Source: Chitinophaga terrae (ex Kim and Jung 2007) (GTDB taxonomy: Bacteria > Bacteroidota > Bacteroidia > Chitinophagales > Chitinophagaceae). Taken from it: a DNA stretch of 64,000 nucleotides. Position 1 is the stretch's first letter. Every line of letters starts with the position of its first letter. Location of the stretch: assembly GCF_900107795.1 (NCBI RefSeq), contig NZ_FNRL01000012.1:124001-188000 (forward strand), written 5' to 3'. A program made the position numbers and the translations under genes. The notes under the pieces are model-generated. The model did not search any database and was not told the DNA's origin. It was given only the letters and a program-made list of their open reading frames with translations. This document shows positions 35,451-44,774 of the stretch, piece by piece.

Positions 35451-36668
35451 CTAAAAGAATAAAGTAACAGCGCTATTGACAGCCAATCCCAGCATCAGCA
35501 ATAATCCCAGTACTGCAGCTATATTGGCGAACAGCCCGTTCTTCATCGGTCCCATTATCTTTTCGTCGTTGGCTACCAGGAACAGGGCAATGCCTATGAA
35601 CGGAACAATGAAGATGGTCACAGCCTGCGCCAATACGATCAGCTGCAAAGGCAATTTGCCGAACGTGATAGCAACAGTGGCTCCTATCAGCATAATAACG
35701 GCAATGAATACACGTACCATGCCGGAGCTCAGGTGGCCGCCAAACCCTAATGCATCGCCCAGCAGGGTACCGCCTAAGGAAGCGTTGCCAAGGAGCGACG
35801 AGAAAGAAGCGCCGAACAAACCAACCAGGAAAAGGCCTGCAGCCGCGTTGCCGAAAACAGGCTCCAATGCTTTTGCCATATCCGTAGCCGTAGTGATCTT
35901 AATACCGGCAGGATGCAAGACCATTGCTGCGCAGATCATTACTGTAGCGCTCATGAAGCCCAGGATCAGCATGCCGGGGATAGATTCTTTACCCGTTAGT
36001 TTGGCATCAGGGTTGATCCGTTTTCTCTCCTGCACCAGGTACGACTGGTAGATGGCGCCAACGATGGAGAAACAGGAAGCGGTGAAAGCAATGATAAGAC
36101 CCATGGAGCCTTTGGGAACCCCAGGAACAAATCCGCCAGCGATGTCGCCTACCGAAGGTTTAGACATCACCATGGTTATGATAAAAGCAAAGAGCATCAT
36201 AATAATGAGGGTGATCATTATCTTCTCCAGTATCTTATAAAAACCCCGCACCAGGAGAATCCCGATCCCTAAAAGGTTGCAGACAATGATCCATATCACT
36301 TTAGGCGTATGCGTAGCCTCGGCCAGCGTGATACCGGCGCCTATCGAGTTGCCCGCCTGGAAGGATGCTGTTACCAGGAACACGCCTACCCCGATAGCAA
36401 TACGGGCAATATTCCCGTATTTATGGCTAATAGTGGTGAGCAGCGACTGGTTAGTGGCAATACCTACCCTGGCAGCCATGGTTGTAAATATGATCATGAA
36501 AAAGATGGCCACTACCACCAGCCAGAGTAAGGAGAACCCGTAATCTGCTCCCATGATGGAAGCGATAGTTACCTTACTCGGACCAAATACCAGTGCGGCG
36601 GTAATGAGCCCGGGACCCAGGGCATGCAGCCAGGCTAATGATCTGCTTTTTTTTGCGTTTGTTGACAT
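35451..36668 (-). CDS. Nramp-fold transporter lacking the metal-binding motifs
   Basis: A 405-residue membrane protein with about 11 hydrophobic helices and clear Nramp similarity (LGPGLITAALVFGPSK, YGFSLLWLVV, YQSYLVQER). In TM1 the canonical DPGN is GPSK (29-32) and in TM6 MPHN is SIVG (201-204), so the Asp, Asn and Met that bind divalent metal are all absent. Metal transport is therefore doubtful. Its place between a sodium symporter and a PQQ dehydrogenase in a catabolic operon suggests an organic or other solute. 13 bp separate it from the symporter gene. Confidence 0.85.
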   Translation of the reverse strand: MSTNAKKSRSLAWLHALGPGLITAALVFGPSKVTIASIMGADYGFSLLWLVVVAIFFMIIFTTMAARVGIATNQSLLTTISHKYGNIARIAIGVGVFLVTASFQAGNSIGAGITLAEATHTPKVIWIIVCNLLGIGILLVRGFYKILEKIMITLIIMMLFAFIITMVMSKPSVGDIAGGFVPGVPKGSMGLIIAFTASCFSIVGAIYQSYLVQERKRINPDAKLTGKESIPGMLILGFMSATVMICAAMVLHPAGIKITTATDMAKALEPVFGNAAAGLFLVGLFGASFSSLLGNASLGGTLLGDALGFGGHLSSGMVRVFIAVIMLIGATVAITFGKLPLQLIVLAQAVTIFIVPFIGIALFLVANDEKIMGPMKNGLFANIAAVLGLLLMLGLAVNSAVTLFF

Positions 36669-36681
36669 AGCGGTTGATATC

Positions 36682-38253
36682 TTAAGCGAAACGGATATAG
36701 AAAAACAGTACGATTGCAGTGATCAGCGCCCACCAGATAGTAGGATTGCGCCATCCCTGCTGCAAAGCCTTTTCGCCGGGCGGTAACGAAAGACTGGACC
36801 TGTTCCAGATCAACCCTTTCAATTCTGCTTCCGGCTTAGGTTTTGTTACTAAGCTGACCAGCACACAAAGTACAATGCAGCTCCAGAATACGATGCCCGT
36901 CCTGTTGAAGAAAGGCATAGCCGGGTACATTATTTCCATGGCGATAGACAGCGGGATGGTAAGAATACCGGCGGCCAGCGCACCTGCATGCGTGGTACGC
37001 TTCCATAAAATACCGAGTAAGAACATAGCGGCAATACCGGGCGTAAATAACCCGTATGCGTTCATGAGGTAAAGGAATACCGGCTTTTTAGATTGTGTAA
37101 GGAATAAACCTGTGCAAAGGATGCCTATCATGATGATCACGGCCCCGGCTATACGCCCGAACCTTACAGCTTCTTTTTCAGTGGCCTGCTTACGGAAATA
37201 CGGCAGGTAAACATCTACTGTGAGTATAGTAGTGCAGGAGTTAATGGCGCCCGAGAGGTGCGACATCACCGCTGCGATCAGTCCTGCCATCACCAGCCCT
37301 ACCAGGCCCGAAGGGAGCAATTTCTCTACCAGCGTAGGAAACAGCAGATCCGGTTTCTCCAGGTTCGGGAACAATTTAGGTGCAACGAGGGCGGGAACGG
37401 TGATAATGATAGGAACCAGGAATTTCAGGTAATCGCCAAATACTACTCCCATCCGGGCATGCCACTCATTTTTAGAGGCCATTACCCGTTGTACGATAAA
37501 CTGGTTGGTAGCGCAATAAAAAACGCTGATACAGAGTACGCCGCCCAGGTACATGGTCCAGGGAAAATCGGGATCATTGGCCGGGAGAATAAGATCCCAA
37601 TCCTTCATGGTATCCGTAATGGCAGATACCCCGCCGGCCGCATGCACGGTAGCAATGGTAAGCGCAATGCCTCCCATTACCAGTACGCCCAACTGCAGCA
37701 TCTCCGTCCATATTACCGCTCTCAGACCTCCGGCAATCGTGTAAACACCGGTAATGAGGGCCAGGATAACGACACTGGACATTACGGAAATGCCCAGCAG
37801 AGAGTGCAACGACAAGGCGCCCAGGTATAGTACGGCGCTGATCTCTACGAGGATATAAGTTAACAGGATCAGACCTGCGTAAGTAGTTCTTGCAGCGGCG
37901 CCGAACCTCCGTTCAAGAAATTCGGGCACTGTATAAAACCCGTTGCGGATATAAAACGGAAGGAATATCCATAACAGGGCGTTGAAGCCCATAAGAATGG
38001 CGCCCCATTCCATAGCTATGGCAACAAATCCGCGGCTGTAGGCAACGCCCATAGCACCTACCAGGTGATGACTGCTGATATTGGCGGCAATGATGCTGCC
38101 TCCTATCATCCACCAGGGTAATTTGTCGCCCGCCAGGAAATAATCTCTTTTGGTTTGCTGCCCTTTGCGGGAAGCATACAAACCCAGTGCAATTACACCC
38201 AGGATGTAGATCCCAAAAATGGCAGCGTCTAAAGCAGTTAGGTTCAAATTCAT
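36682..38253 (-). CDS. Sodium:solute symporter (SSS/SGLT family)
   Basis: The 523-residue protein has roughly 14 membrane helices with family patterns DYFLAGDKLPWWMIGGSIIA (about 36-55), PEFLERRFG (about 111-119) and a cluster around SHLSGAINSCTTILTVDVY (about 330-348). It should import the periplasmic product of the SusCD step across the inner membrane with sodium; the solute is not predictable. The start overlaps the stop of the ceramidase-like gene by 4 bp (ATGA), a sign of coupled translation. Confidence 0.92.
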   Translation of the reverse strand: MNLNLTALDAAIFGIYILGVIALGLYASRKGQQTKRDYFLAGDKLPWWMIGGSIIAANISSHHLVGAMGVAYSRGFVAIAMEWGAILMGFNALLWIFLPFYIRNGFYTVPEFLERRFGAAARTTYAGLILLTYILVEISAVLYLGALSLHSLLGISVMSSVVILALITGVYTIAGGLRAVIWTEMLQLGVLVMGGIALTIATVHAAGGVSAITDTMKDWDLILPANDPDFPWTMYLGGVLCISVFYCATNQFIVQRVMASKNEWHARMGVVFGDYLKFLVPIIITVPALVAPKLFPNLEKPDLLFPTLVEKLLPSGLVGLVMAGLIAAVMSHLSGAINSCTTILTVDVYLPYFRKQATEKEAVRFGRIAGAVIIMIGILCTGLFLTQSKKPVFLYLMNAYGLFTPGIAAMFLLGILWKRTTHAGALAAGILTIPLSIAMEIMYPAMPFFNRTGIVFWSCIVLCVLVSLVTKPKPEAELKGLIWNRSSLSLPPGEKALQQGWRNPTIWWALITAIVLFFYIRFA

Positions 38254-39638
38254 TTCGACAGGATCATTCGTTGGGAAATTGCTGTAGCTGCGGCTGTCAG
38301 CAGTTCAAGAGAACCAGGCGCAAACGGCGTTTGCCATACTGCATAACTCTGGTCGTGGTACGAGGCTGCCGGCGGCAGGTAGCCTGCATACCCGTTCACA
38401 ATATTAATTACCGCTACAGCAGCAGGAGCCAGTGCAGCCCTTAGCTGTTGCTGGAAAGCGGCATAGGCTTCATTGGGTTGTCCTACGAGGATAGCGTCTC
38501 CCAGTTGCCATACCCATAAAGGCATGTTTGAAGTATCGCCATCCCCAACGGTTTTGCGGATACCCCGCTGGCGCCATAAACGTTCTTTTACCACGTGGTC
38601 TTCGCAGGCTTCCCAGGCGGCTTCTATGGCCGCCAGGGAAGGGAGATCTTTTAATGGAAGAGATACGGGTTGCATTTCCGCCTGCTTTACAGCCGAAGGA
38701 CTGAAACCTGTTTTATTCCACATTGCCAGCGTGGCCCCCGATTCTACCACGCCGGTAAATTCCAGGGCTGTAGCAGGAGATTGCATTGCTTCCAGCGCTG
38801 CCAGGGTTGCATACCCTAACTGGCGACCATATTGATCTGCCAGGGAAGTATCCCCGCTGTATTGTTCTGCGGGCGCCAGTTCGCCGGAGGCTCCCTGGAG
38901 GAATAAACACGGCGCATGGGTAGCGCCTTCCACCACTTCTCTCAACGCCCCGATGTAATCGGGCGAGATCAGTTGGTTGTCGGCTCCCAACGTGGTTGGA
39001 TGACAGGCATAGTTGACCACAACGCCTATCACCGCGCCTTCTTCATTTGTTACCCTTCCCACGAGCAGCGTATCATCTGCCTGTTTTGTTGAATTAAGAC
39101 CTGTGAGTATCCTTGCTGTTTCCTTCTCCGGCAGCTCCCTGTTCTTAGCCAGGTCGCATTTACTGTAATGCCAGGAGAGGGTTGCTGTACGGGCATTTGC
39201 GAGTGCGTTTTTGCAGGCGGAGATAGCCGCCTGCTTCACCTTTTCCAGGTAAGGGGCAATGAAGTGCCCGCCTGGTTTGCCCGCATCTTCAGTGAAGGTA
39301 CTGGGCCCTGCATGCGTATGCGTGAGGCAGAACATCAACTGATCAGGATGTATAGACAATGCTTCCAGGATGCCTTCCCTCAGGTTGCGCTCATCGGCAG
39401 CGCTTTTCCACCAGCCAAGATCGGCGGAGATAAGGAAAAGCGGCGTATCGTTGGCTGCTGATTGAAAAGAGAAACAGGTCAGCGTCAGCGGGCGGTGTAT
39501 GCCTGCCGATACTTCATGTTTGGCAGCGCCCCAGTTGCGGGCGTAGATCCCTACCGGAGGGGTAATGTCTTCTCTCCCTGTTCCTATCCATCCACGGAAT
39601 GAAGGATCTTTAAACGGCGTATACATTTGCTGCTCCAT
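38250..39638 (-). CDS. Neutral ceramidase-like hydrolase (N-terminal domain only, cytoplasmic)
   Basis: Using the ATG at 39638 (MEQQMYTPFKDPSFRGWIGTG) the protein is 462 residues. It shows the neutral/alkaline ceramidase N-terminal domain: GREDITPPVGIYARNWG, the metal/catalytic block THTHAGPST (about 104-112) and VVVNYACHPTTLG. True ceramidases are secreted and have an extra C-terminal beta domain; here there is no signal peptide and little follows. The operon context suggests hydrolysis of an amide in a small acylated intermediate rather than ceramide (inference). The extended frame to 39722 runs into the SDR gene and is not used. Confidence 0.85.
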   Translation of the reverse strand: MEQQMYTPFKDPSFRGWIGTGREDITPPVGIYARNWGAAKHEVSAGIHRPLTLTCFSFQSAANDTPLFLISADLGWWKSAADERNLREGILEALSIHPDQLMFCLTHTHAGPSTFTEDAGKPGGHFIAPYLEKVKQAAISACKNALANARTATLSWHYSKCDLAKNRELPEKETARILTGLNSTKQADDTLLVGRVTNEEGAVIGVVVNYACHPTTLGADNQLISPDYIGALREVVEGATHAPCLFLQGASGELAPAEQYSGDTSLADQYGRQLGYATLAALEAMQSPATALEFTGVVESGATLAMWNKTGFSPSAVKQAEMQPVSLPLKDLPSLAAIEAAWEACEDHVVKERLWRQRGIRKTVGDGDTSNMPLWVWQLGDAILVGQPNEAYAAFQQQLRAALAPAAVAVINIVNGYAGYLPPAASYHDQSYAVWQTPFAPGSLELLTAAATAISQRMILSK

Positions 39639-39649
39639 GGTTATTTTTT

Positions 39650-40417
39650 CTATCTCACAAGTGAAAGACCACCATCCATTAGCAGGATGCTGCCTGTAAT
39701 ATGTTTGTTGCCCGGATCGCACAGGCGTACTACCTGCGCGGCTATTTCCGCCGGCGTGATCAGCGCCTGTACAGGCACTTTCTTCCTGGCTTCCTCTTTC
39801 TGTTCAGGCGCCAGTTCCCAAACCCTGCGGCTCAGGCCTGCGTCCACATAGCCCGGCGCTATTTCGTTCACCATGATACCATGAGGCGCCAGTTCCAGCG
39901 CCATGCACTGGCAAAGCATGCGCATACCGGCTTTAGATACCGCGTATGCGGGGATGTGCGCATGTACCGCTTCGGCAGCCCAGCTGCCTACAAATACTAC
40001 GCTGCCCCATTGCTGCCGCTCTACCAGGCGACCGGTAACAGCTCTTGATACGTAAAAAGCGCCATCCAGGTTAATCCGTAATTCTTTCGACCACTGTTCG
40101 GGAGTGATCTTATATAAACCGGCAATGGTTACCGTGGCAGCATTGGCCACCGCGATATGTACAGTACCCAGGGCCTCAGTGGCAGCGGCAACCCAGGCGT
40201 CGACCGCCGCGGCATCCGAAACATCTACCTGCGTGTAATGACTGCGAACAGAGAAGCTGTTTAACTCGTCCAACAGAGGAACCGCCATTGCTGCCGGCTG
40301 CACATCCCCGATGGCTACATTCGCCCCCTCCTTTGCAAACGCAATAGCTATGGCGCTTCCGATATCACCCAGCCCTCCGCTGATCAGTACTGTTTTCTCT
40401 TCAAATAATTTCTTCAT
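39650..40417 (-). CDS. Short-chain dehydrogenase/reductase
   Basis: A 255-residue classical SDR with cofactor loop GGLGDIGSAIA (14-24), an Asp at the end of the second strand (IGDVQ) that suggests NAD preference, NAATV, catalytic Ser near 145 and Tyr158-Lys162 in AYAVSKAG, and the C-terminal ITGSILLMDGGLS. It would oxidise or reduce an alcohol group in the pathway. It is 19 bp downstream of the dehydratase gene and 11 bp upstream of the ceramidase-like gene. The exact substrate cannot be read from the sequence. Confidence 0.93.
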   Translation of the reverse strand: MKKLFEEKTVLISGGLGDIGSAIAIAFAKEGANVAIGDVQPAAMAVPLLDELNSFSVRSHYTQVDVSDAAAVDAWVAAATEALGTVHIAVANAATVTIAGLYKITPEQWSKELRINLDGAFYVSRAVTGRLVERQQWGSVVFVGSWAAEAVHAHIPAYAVSKAGMRMLCQCMALELAPHGIMVNEIAPGYVDAGLSRRVWELAPEQKEEARKKVPVQALITPAEIAAQVVRLCDPGNKHITGSILLMDGGLSLVR

Positions 40418-40436
40418 GCCGGTTTATTTTTTATAA

Positions 40437-41615
40437 TTACCAATCTCCTATACTGCCATCTTTATAGAAGGTGCGCTGTAAAACTTCCTGCCGGAAAGGA
40501 TGTTTCTTCACTTCCGCTTCGTTGATCTCGATACCCAGTCCTGGTTTTGAATTAGGTCTTACAATCCTTCCTTTCTTTTCAACAGTAAAGCCTTCGCTCA
40601 CCACTTCTTCCCTCCATGGCACATCATTATGTACGCTTTCACAGATGGCGTAAGATGGTGTTGCAAAGCCCAGCTCAATGGATGCCGCCGTACTTACAGG
40701 CCCCTGCGGGTTATGCGGCGCTACCGCCACACGGTAAGCATCTGCAAGGTTGGCAATTTTACGCGCCTCGCTCAAACCGCCGCAGTGAGTAATATCCGGT
40801 TGGATCACGCTTACCGCCCGCTTCTCCAGCAGGTCGCGGAACGCATGGATACCCACCAATCTTTCGCCGCTGGCAATAGGCGTTTTAACCGCCCGCTGAA
40901 TAAGGGCTATATCCTCCATTGTTTCAGGCCAGCATGGCTCTTCAAAGAAGTAGAGGCCATATGGCTCCAATGCTTTTGCAAACTGCATCCCCATCAAAGG
41001 GCTTGGGCGGGCATGACAATCTACCATGATATCAATATCTTCTCCTACCGCCTCTCTCATTGCCTTTACACAGGCTTCCGCATACCGGATAGGTTTTAAT
41101 CCTTCCAGCGGCATAGTTTCAGGAACAGCCATAGATTTGAAAGCGGTAAAACCATCTTCCACCGCCTTCTGCGCCAGCTCTCCAAACCGGCCCGCATCGT
41201 CAGGGCGCGTCTCGTAAAAATCTTCCATTTTCCCGCCACCCAGGTGACAGTACAGGCGGATATAATCTCTTACCCTTCCTCCCCATAACTGGTGACAGGG
41301 AACATTATGTATTTTACCTAAAATATCCCAAAGTGCAATATCAATTCCACTGATGGCAGTTCCTCTCACAATCCCGTTCCCGTGCCAGAAGTGCTGGCGG
41401 TACATCATTTGCCAGAGGTATTCGATCCTTCTCGGGTCTTCGCCGATAAGAAGCTGGGAGATATCTTCCACGGCTCCCACTACTGCGCGGGTATGCCATT
41501 CCAGCGTAGCTTCTCCCCATCCCCATAACCCGGGTTGATCTGTCACAATTTTAATAAAGATCCAGTTACGCATCCTGGCATGACATACCTGTGTTTCAAT
41601 CGCGGTTATTTTCAT
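40437..41615 (-). CDS. Enolase-superfamily dehydratase (mandelate racemase/galactonate dehydratase type)
   Basis: The 392-residue protein has the MR/MLE capping domain (1-115) and barrel. Metal ligands are visible as Asp199 in [11 protein letters not shown], Glu225 in FFEEPCWPE and Glu251 in SGERLVG. His201, two residues after the first ligand, and His301 in VAPHNPQGP match acid-sugar dehydratases of the galactonate subgroup. Such enzymes turn an aldonate or related acid into a 2-keto-3-deoxy acid, which would feed the DHDPS-like aldolase of this operon. The start overlaps the aminotransferase stop by 4 bp. Confidence 0.9.
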   Translation of the reverse strand: MKITAIETQVCHARMRNWIFIKIVTDQPGLWGWGEATLEWHTRAVVGAVEDISQLLIGEDPRRIEYLWQMMYRQHFWHGNGIVRGTAISGIDIALWDILGKIHNVPCHQLWGGRVRDYIRLYCHLGGGKMEDFYETRPDDAGRFGELAQKAVEDGFTAFKSMAVPETMPLEGLKPIRYAEACVKAMREAVGEDIDIMVDCHARPSPLMGMQFAKALEPYGLYFFEEPCWPETMEDIALIQRAVKTPIASGERLVGIHAFRDLLEKRAVSVIQPDITHCGGLSEARKIANLADAYRVAVAPHNPQGPVSTAASIELGFATPSYAICESVHNDVPWREEVVSEGFTVEKKGRIVRPNSKPGLGIEINEAEVKKHPFRQEVLQRTFYKDGSIGDW

Positions 41616-42928
41616 AATTGAGCTACGATATTTTTGGTTTTCTCCAATGTTTCTTCAATGTCGTTTACTGTATGGGCAAAGGAAATACTACCCTGCTTGA
41701 TCGGCAGCGGGAAGTTGAAGATGCCGCTCTCAATCAGTTTCAGCCGGTATTGCTTATCGTAATCAAAGTCGTGGTTCTCTACGATATCGTGGAAATCAAC
41801 CGGCGCGTGATCCATGAAATATACACAGAAAGCGGAACCCTGGCGGGCCACGTAGAATTTGCGACCGGTAGCGGCAAAAATATCATTCAAGCCATTCTCC
41901 AGCATCTCTCCCAGTTTATTTACATGTTCATACACCCCGGCGGTCGACAGTTTCTTTAATGTAGCGATAGCGGCTGCCGTAGTGAGCGGATGGGCATTAA
42001 ATGTACCCGCGATGAGTACCCGCCTGCTCTTTTCAGGATGAACGAAATAATCCATATACTTCTTCTTACCTGCGATCACTCCCAGGGGATAACCGTTGGC
42101 AACAGCTTTCCCGAAAGTGCTCAGGTCGGGCGTGACGCCGCAGATCTGCTGGTAGCCGCCCAACGCGTGGCGGAAGCCTGTTTTAACTTCGTCGAAGATC
42201 AGCAGGAAGCCATGCTCGTCTGCCAGTTTGCGCAACCCTTCGAGGTAGCCTGGCTGCGGTTTCAGGATACCCACATTCTGCAGGATGGGTTCCAGCAATA
42301 TACCGGCAACAGGATAACGTTTTAAAATATATTCAACAGAAGCAAGATCGTTGTAGTTCACGATATGCACCAGCGATTTATGCGCCTGGGGTACGCCGGC
42401 AGACAAACTGTCGTAGGGGTACTCGCCCGGGCTCACTCTTGGTCCTATATCGCCAAGGCTGCTGATTACGTTACATGATACATCGTTATGCCATCCGTTA
42501 TAACCGCCCTGCATTACAATGATATGATCCTTTCCTGTAACGGCGCGGGCTATACGTAAAGCATGATAGGTAGCTTCAGAACCGGTCGTAGTGATCTGCA
42601 CACTTTCTGCGGTGGGTACGCATTTGCAGAAAAGGCTGGCAAATTCGCCTTCCAGGTTGGTGGGCCCAGCGCTCATCAGCAAGCTGTCCTGGTTTAATGT
42701 TTGCAACACTGCGGCATTGATATCCGGGTCGTTATGCCCCAGGAATGTTGCTGCAAACCCCGCCTGGTAGTCGATATACTCGTTTCCTTCCAGGTCCCAC
42801 ACGCGGCTTCCCAAACCTTTTTCAAAACAAATATTCGGGTCTGCCTTCCGGTTAAGCGATACCACGCCACCGGGAATCCACTGTTCGTTGTTCTTCAACA
42901 GCGCTGATGATTTTGGCCATGCGTTCAT
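41612..42928 (-). CDS. Class III aminotransferase (glutamate-1-semialdehyde aminomutase-like)
   Basis: This 438-residue PLP enzyme shows [34 protein letters not shown] (phosphate-binding region, about 110-130), [14 protein letters not shown] (the Asp that binds the PLP nitrogen) and the Schiff-base Lys around residue 275 in [13 protein letters not shown]. It resembles glutamate-1-semialdehyde aminomutase, but a heme-pathway role is unlikely inside a SusCD catabolic operon. It more likely removes or moves an amino group on an amino-sugar-like compound (inference). Its stop overlaps the dehydratase start. Confidence 0.88.
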   Translation of the reverse strand: MNAWPKSSALLKNNEQWIPGGVVSLNRKADPNICFEKGLGSRVWDLEGNEYIDYQAGFAATFLGHNDPDINAAVLQTLNQDSLLMSAGPTNLEGEFASLFCKCVPTAESVQITTTGSEATYHALRIARAVTGKDHIIVMQGGYNGWHNDVSCNVISSLGDIGPRVSPGEYPYDSLSAGVPQAHKSLVHIVNYNDLASVEYILKRYPVAGILLEPILQNVGILKPQPGYLEGLRKLADEHGFLLIFDEVKTGFRHALGGYQQICGVTPDLSTFGKAVANGYPLGVIAGKKKYMDYFVHPEKSRRVLIAGTFNAHPLTTAAAIATLKKLSTAGVYEHVNKLGEMLENGLNDIFAATGRKFYVARQGSAFCVYFMDHAPVDFHDIVENHDFDYDKQYRLKLIESGIFNFPLPIKQGSISFAHTVNDIEETLEKTKNIVAQL

Positions 42929-42940
42929 AATATGATACTG

Positions 42941-43237
42941 TTAAGATTTTAATTTATTGATTGAAATAGTCACCAGCCTTACTCTCTCTGCAAGCCAGTA
43001 TTGATTATTTTTTATATTAGTGAACAGGCTGCAGAATAAAACAGAGGCGCATGCTTTGTAGCCATGCACCCCGTCTATTTTGATATTGCTCACTTTTCTA
43101 CCTTCGAAAGTATAAATAGCCACAGCTTTTAAAGCCGGGATGGGATCGCAGTTAACGGCCGCTGTTAATTGGGCCCGGGACCTCACTGCACTATACATCA
43201 GCACTAATCCATATGCCAGCAGGATTTTAATTTTCAT
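42941..43237 (-). CDS. Small secreted protein of unknown function
   Basis: I do not recognise this 98-residue protein. From the ATG at 43237 it has a signal peptide (MKIKILLAYGLVLMYSAVRS, cleavage near RAQ) and a mature part of about 75 residues with two or three Cys (AVNCDPIPALKAVAIYTF, GYKACASVLFCSLF) and a basic C terminus. It lies between susD and the aminotransferase gene, with gaps of 64 and 12 bp, so it is transcribed with them. It could assist the SusCD complex at the envelope; that is a guess from position. A short decayed gene is the other possibility. Confidence 0.6.
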   Translation of the reverse strand: MKIKILLAYGLVLMYSAVRSRAQLTAAVNCDPIPALKAVAIYTFEGRKVSNIKIDGVHGYKACASVLFCSLFTNIKNNQYWLAERVRLVTISINKLKS

Positions 43238-43301
43238 TAGCGAGACCCCGGACCTTCTTAACATGTTCCACGTATTAATTCTTACTCAAATCTATCCATC
43301 A

Positions 43302-44756
43302 TCAATAACCGGTGTTCTGTTGTAAAACGCCCGGGTTATAGAGGTCTATCTGGCGTTTAGGAACAGGGAACAGGTTCATGTAGTCTTTAGGCGACAAGGT
43401 AGTGACCAATGGTTGGTTGGTAACGTTGTTGTACAAACGTTCTTCTTTTGTCATAACAGTGGTCATCCTGCCTGTACGCACCAGGTCCAGCCATCTTTCA
43501 TTTTCGTAGGCAAATTCCAGTTGTCTTTCCAGCAACAGCTTATCCAGGAAAGCATCTGCGGATGCAATATCCGCCGCCGTATAATCGTGGCTTGCATCGC
43601 CAAACGCTCTTTCACGCACTTTATTCAACTGGATCAGCGCATTACCTTTATCGCCTGCATTGTATAATGTTTCAGCATACAGGAGCACCACGTCTGCATA
43701 CCGGAGTACCGGGATATCTAACCCCGATGTTCCTATCAGGTGTTTTACCGCGTATTTTGAAACGTATGGGTAAAAGATAGGGGTACCGCCGGTTGCAGGA
43801 ACATACATATCTGAAATAGTAGACGCTTTGCGTTTATCGCCTGCCTCGTATCGTTTATTCAGGCTCCAGGAAGGCAATGCCACTTCGTTACCCCTGTCTA
43901 CAAGCCCATAGATACCTCCATTTGGCGTATAAGCAGTGGAAAGCGTCTGCCCGTTGGAGCTTTCAACATATTTCATTGTAAAGATCACTTCATTGTTATC
44001 TTCAGTGGCCAGGCTCCAGAGCGTTGAGAAATTAGGCTCAAGGATAAAACTGAATTCGCTGTTGATCCTTTCGAAACAGGTTTTCGCATTTGGCCAGTCT
44101 TTACGGTATACATATACTTTACCCAGCATCCCCAAGGCGGCGGCTTTGGAAGCCCTGCCCTTTGCAATGGTTTTCGGAAGTTTCTCTACCGCATCTTTCA
44201 GGTCGGAAATGATCAAAGCATAGATATCATCAGCGCTGGACCTGGCCATGGTTTTAGCTTCAGCGATCGACAGGGATGTCGTCACTTTAGGCACTCCGCC
44301 AAACAGGCGTACCAGGTCGAAGTAAAAACATGCCCGCATAAACTCTGCTTCCCCGGTGTACTGGTCTTTCATATTGGCCGGGTAATCCGTAGGCACGTTG
44401 ATATTTTCCAGGATGGCGTTGGCCCTGCCAATACCCGTGTAAGTAGCTTCCCAAAAGTCGGCTACGATATTGTTATCCTGGTTCACTGCCAGGGCATCCA
44501 TTTCCGAGCCCCCTGCTACCGCGGTATTATTACCCAGGTAAAGGTTATCGGACGGCAGTTCCATGATGAGGTAATCTGTCTGCTTGCGTTGCTGCAACGC
44601 GTTGTATACGCCCAGCACCGCCAGGTTCATATCATTGGCAGTTTTATAGTAGTTCCCTGTGGTCAGGGTATCTTCAGGTTTCAGATTGAGCAGTTTGTCT
44701 GTACAACTGGCCGCACCAAACAAAAGTAACATCGAAGCAATGATTGTCTTTTTCAT
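43302..44756 (-). CDS. SusD/RagB-family lipoprotein of the long catabolic operon
   Basis: The 484-residue protein has a lipoprotein signal ending at Cys in LLFGAASC, then DKLLNLKPEDTLT, EAEFMRACFYFDLVRLFGGVP (about 128-148), a TPR-like core and VLRYADVVLLYAETLYN followed by LNKVRERAF. The end, GVLQQNTGY, is usual for SusD. It lies 18 bp downstream of its SusC partner. Together they should capture and import the operon's substrate at the outer membrane. Confidence 0.95.
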   Translation of the reverse strand: MKKTIIASMLLLFGAASCTDKLLNLKPEDTLTTGNYYKTANDMNLAVLGVYNALQQRKQTDYLIMELPSDNLYLGNNTAVAGGSEMDALAVNQDNNIVADFWEATYTGIGRANAILENINVPTDYPANMKDQYTGEAEFMRACFYFDLVRLFGGVPKVTTSLSIAEAKTMARSSADDIYALIISDLKDAVEKLPKTIAKGRASKAAALGMLGKVYVYRKDWPNAKTCFERINSEFSFILEPNFSTLWSLATEDNNEVIFTMKYVESSNGQTLSTAYTPNGGIYGLVDRGNEVALPSWSLNKRYEAGDKRKASTISDMYVPATGGTPIFYPYVSKYAVKHLIGTSGLDIPVLRYADVVLLYAETLYNAGDKGNALIQLNKVRERAFGDASHDYTAADIASADAFLDKLLLERQLEFAYENERWLDLVRTGRMTTVMTKEERLYNNVTNQPLVTTLSPKDYMNLFPVPKRQIDLYNPGVLQQNTGY

Positions 44757-44774
44757 CTCTTTTCTGTTTGCGGA

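Noticed and set aside
41612-42928. Assignment as heme-pathway hemL
   Set aside because: Similarity is to the class in general, and the gene is locked in a SusCD catabolic operon by overlaps, which fits a catabolic aminotransferase better.
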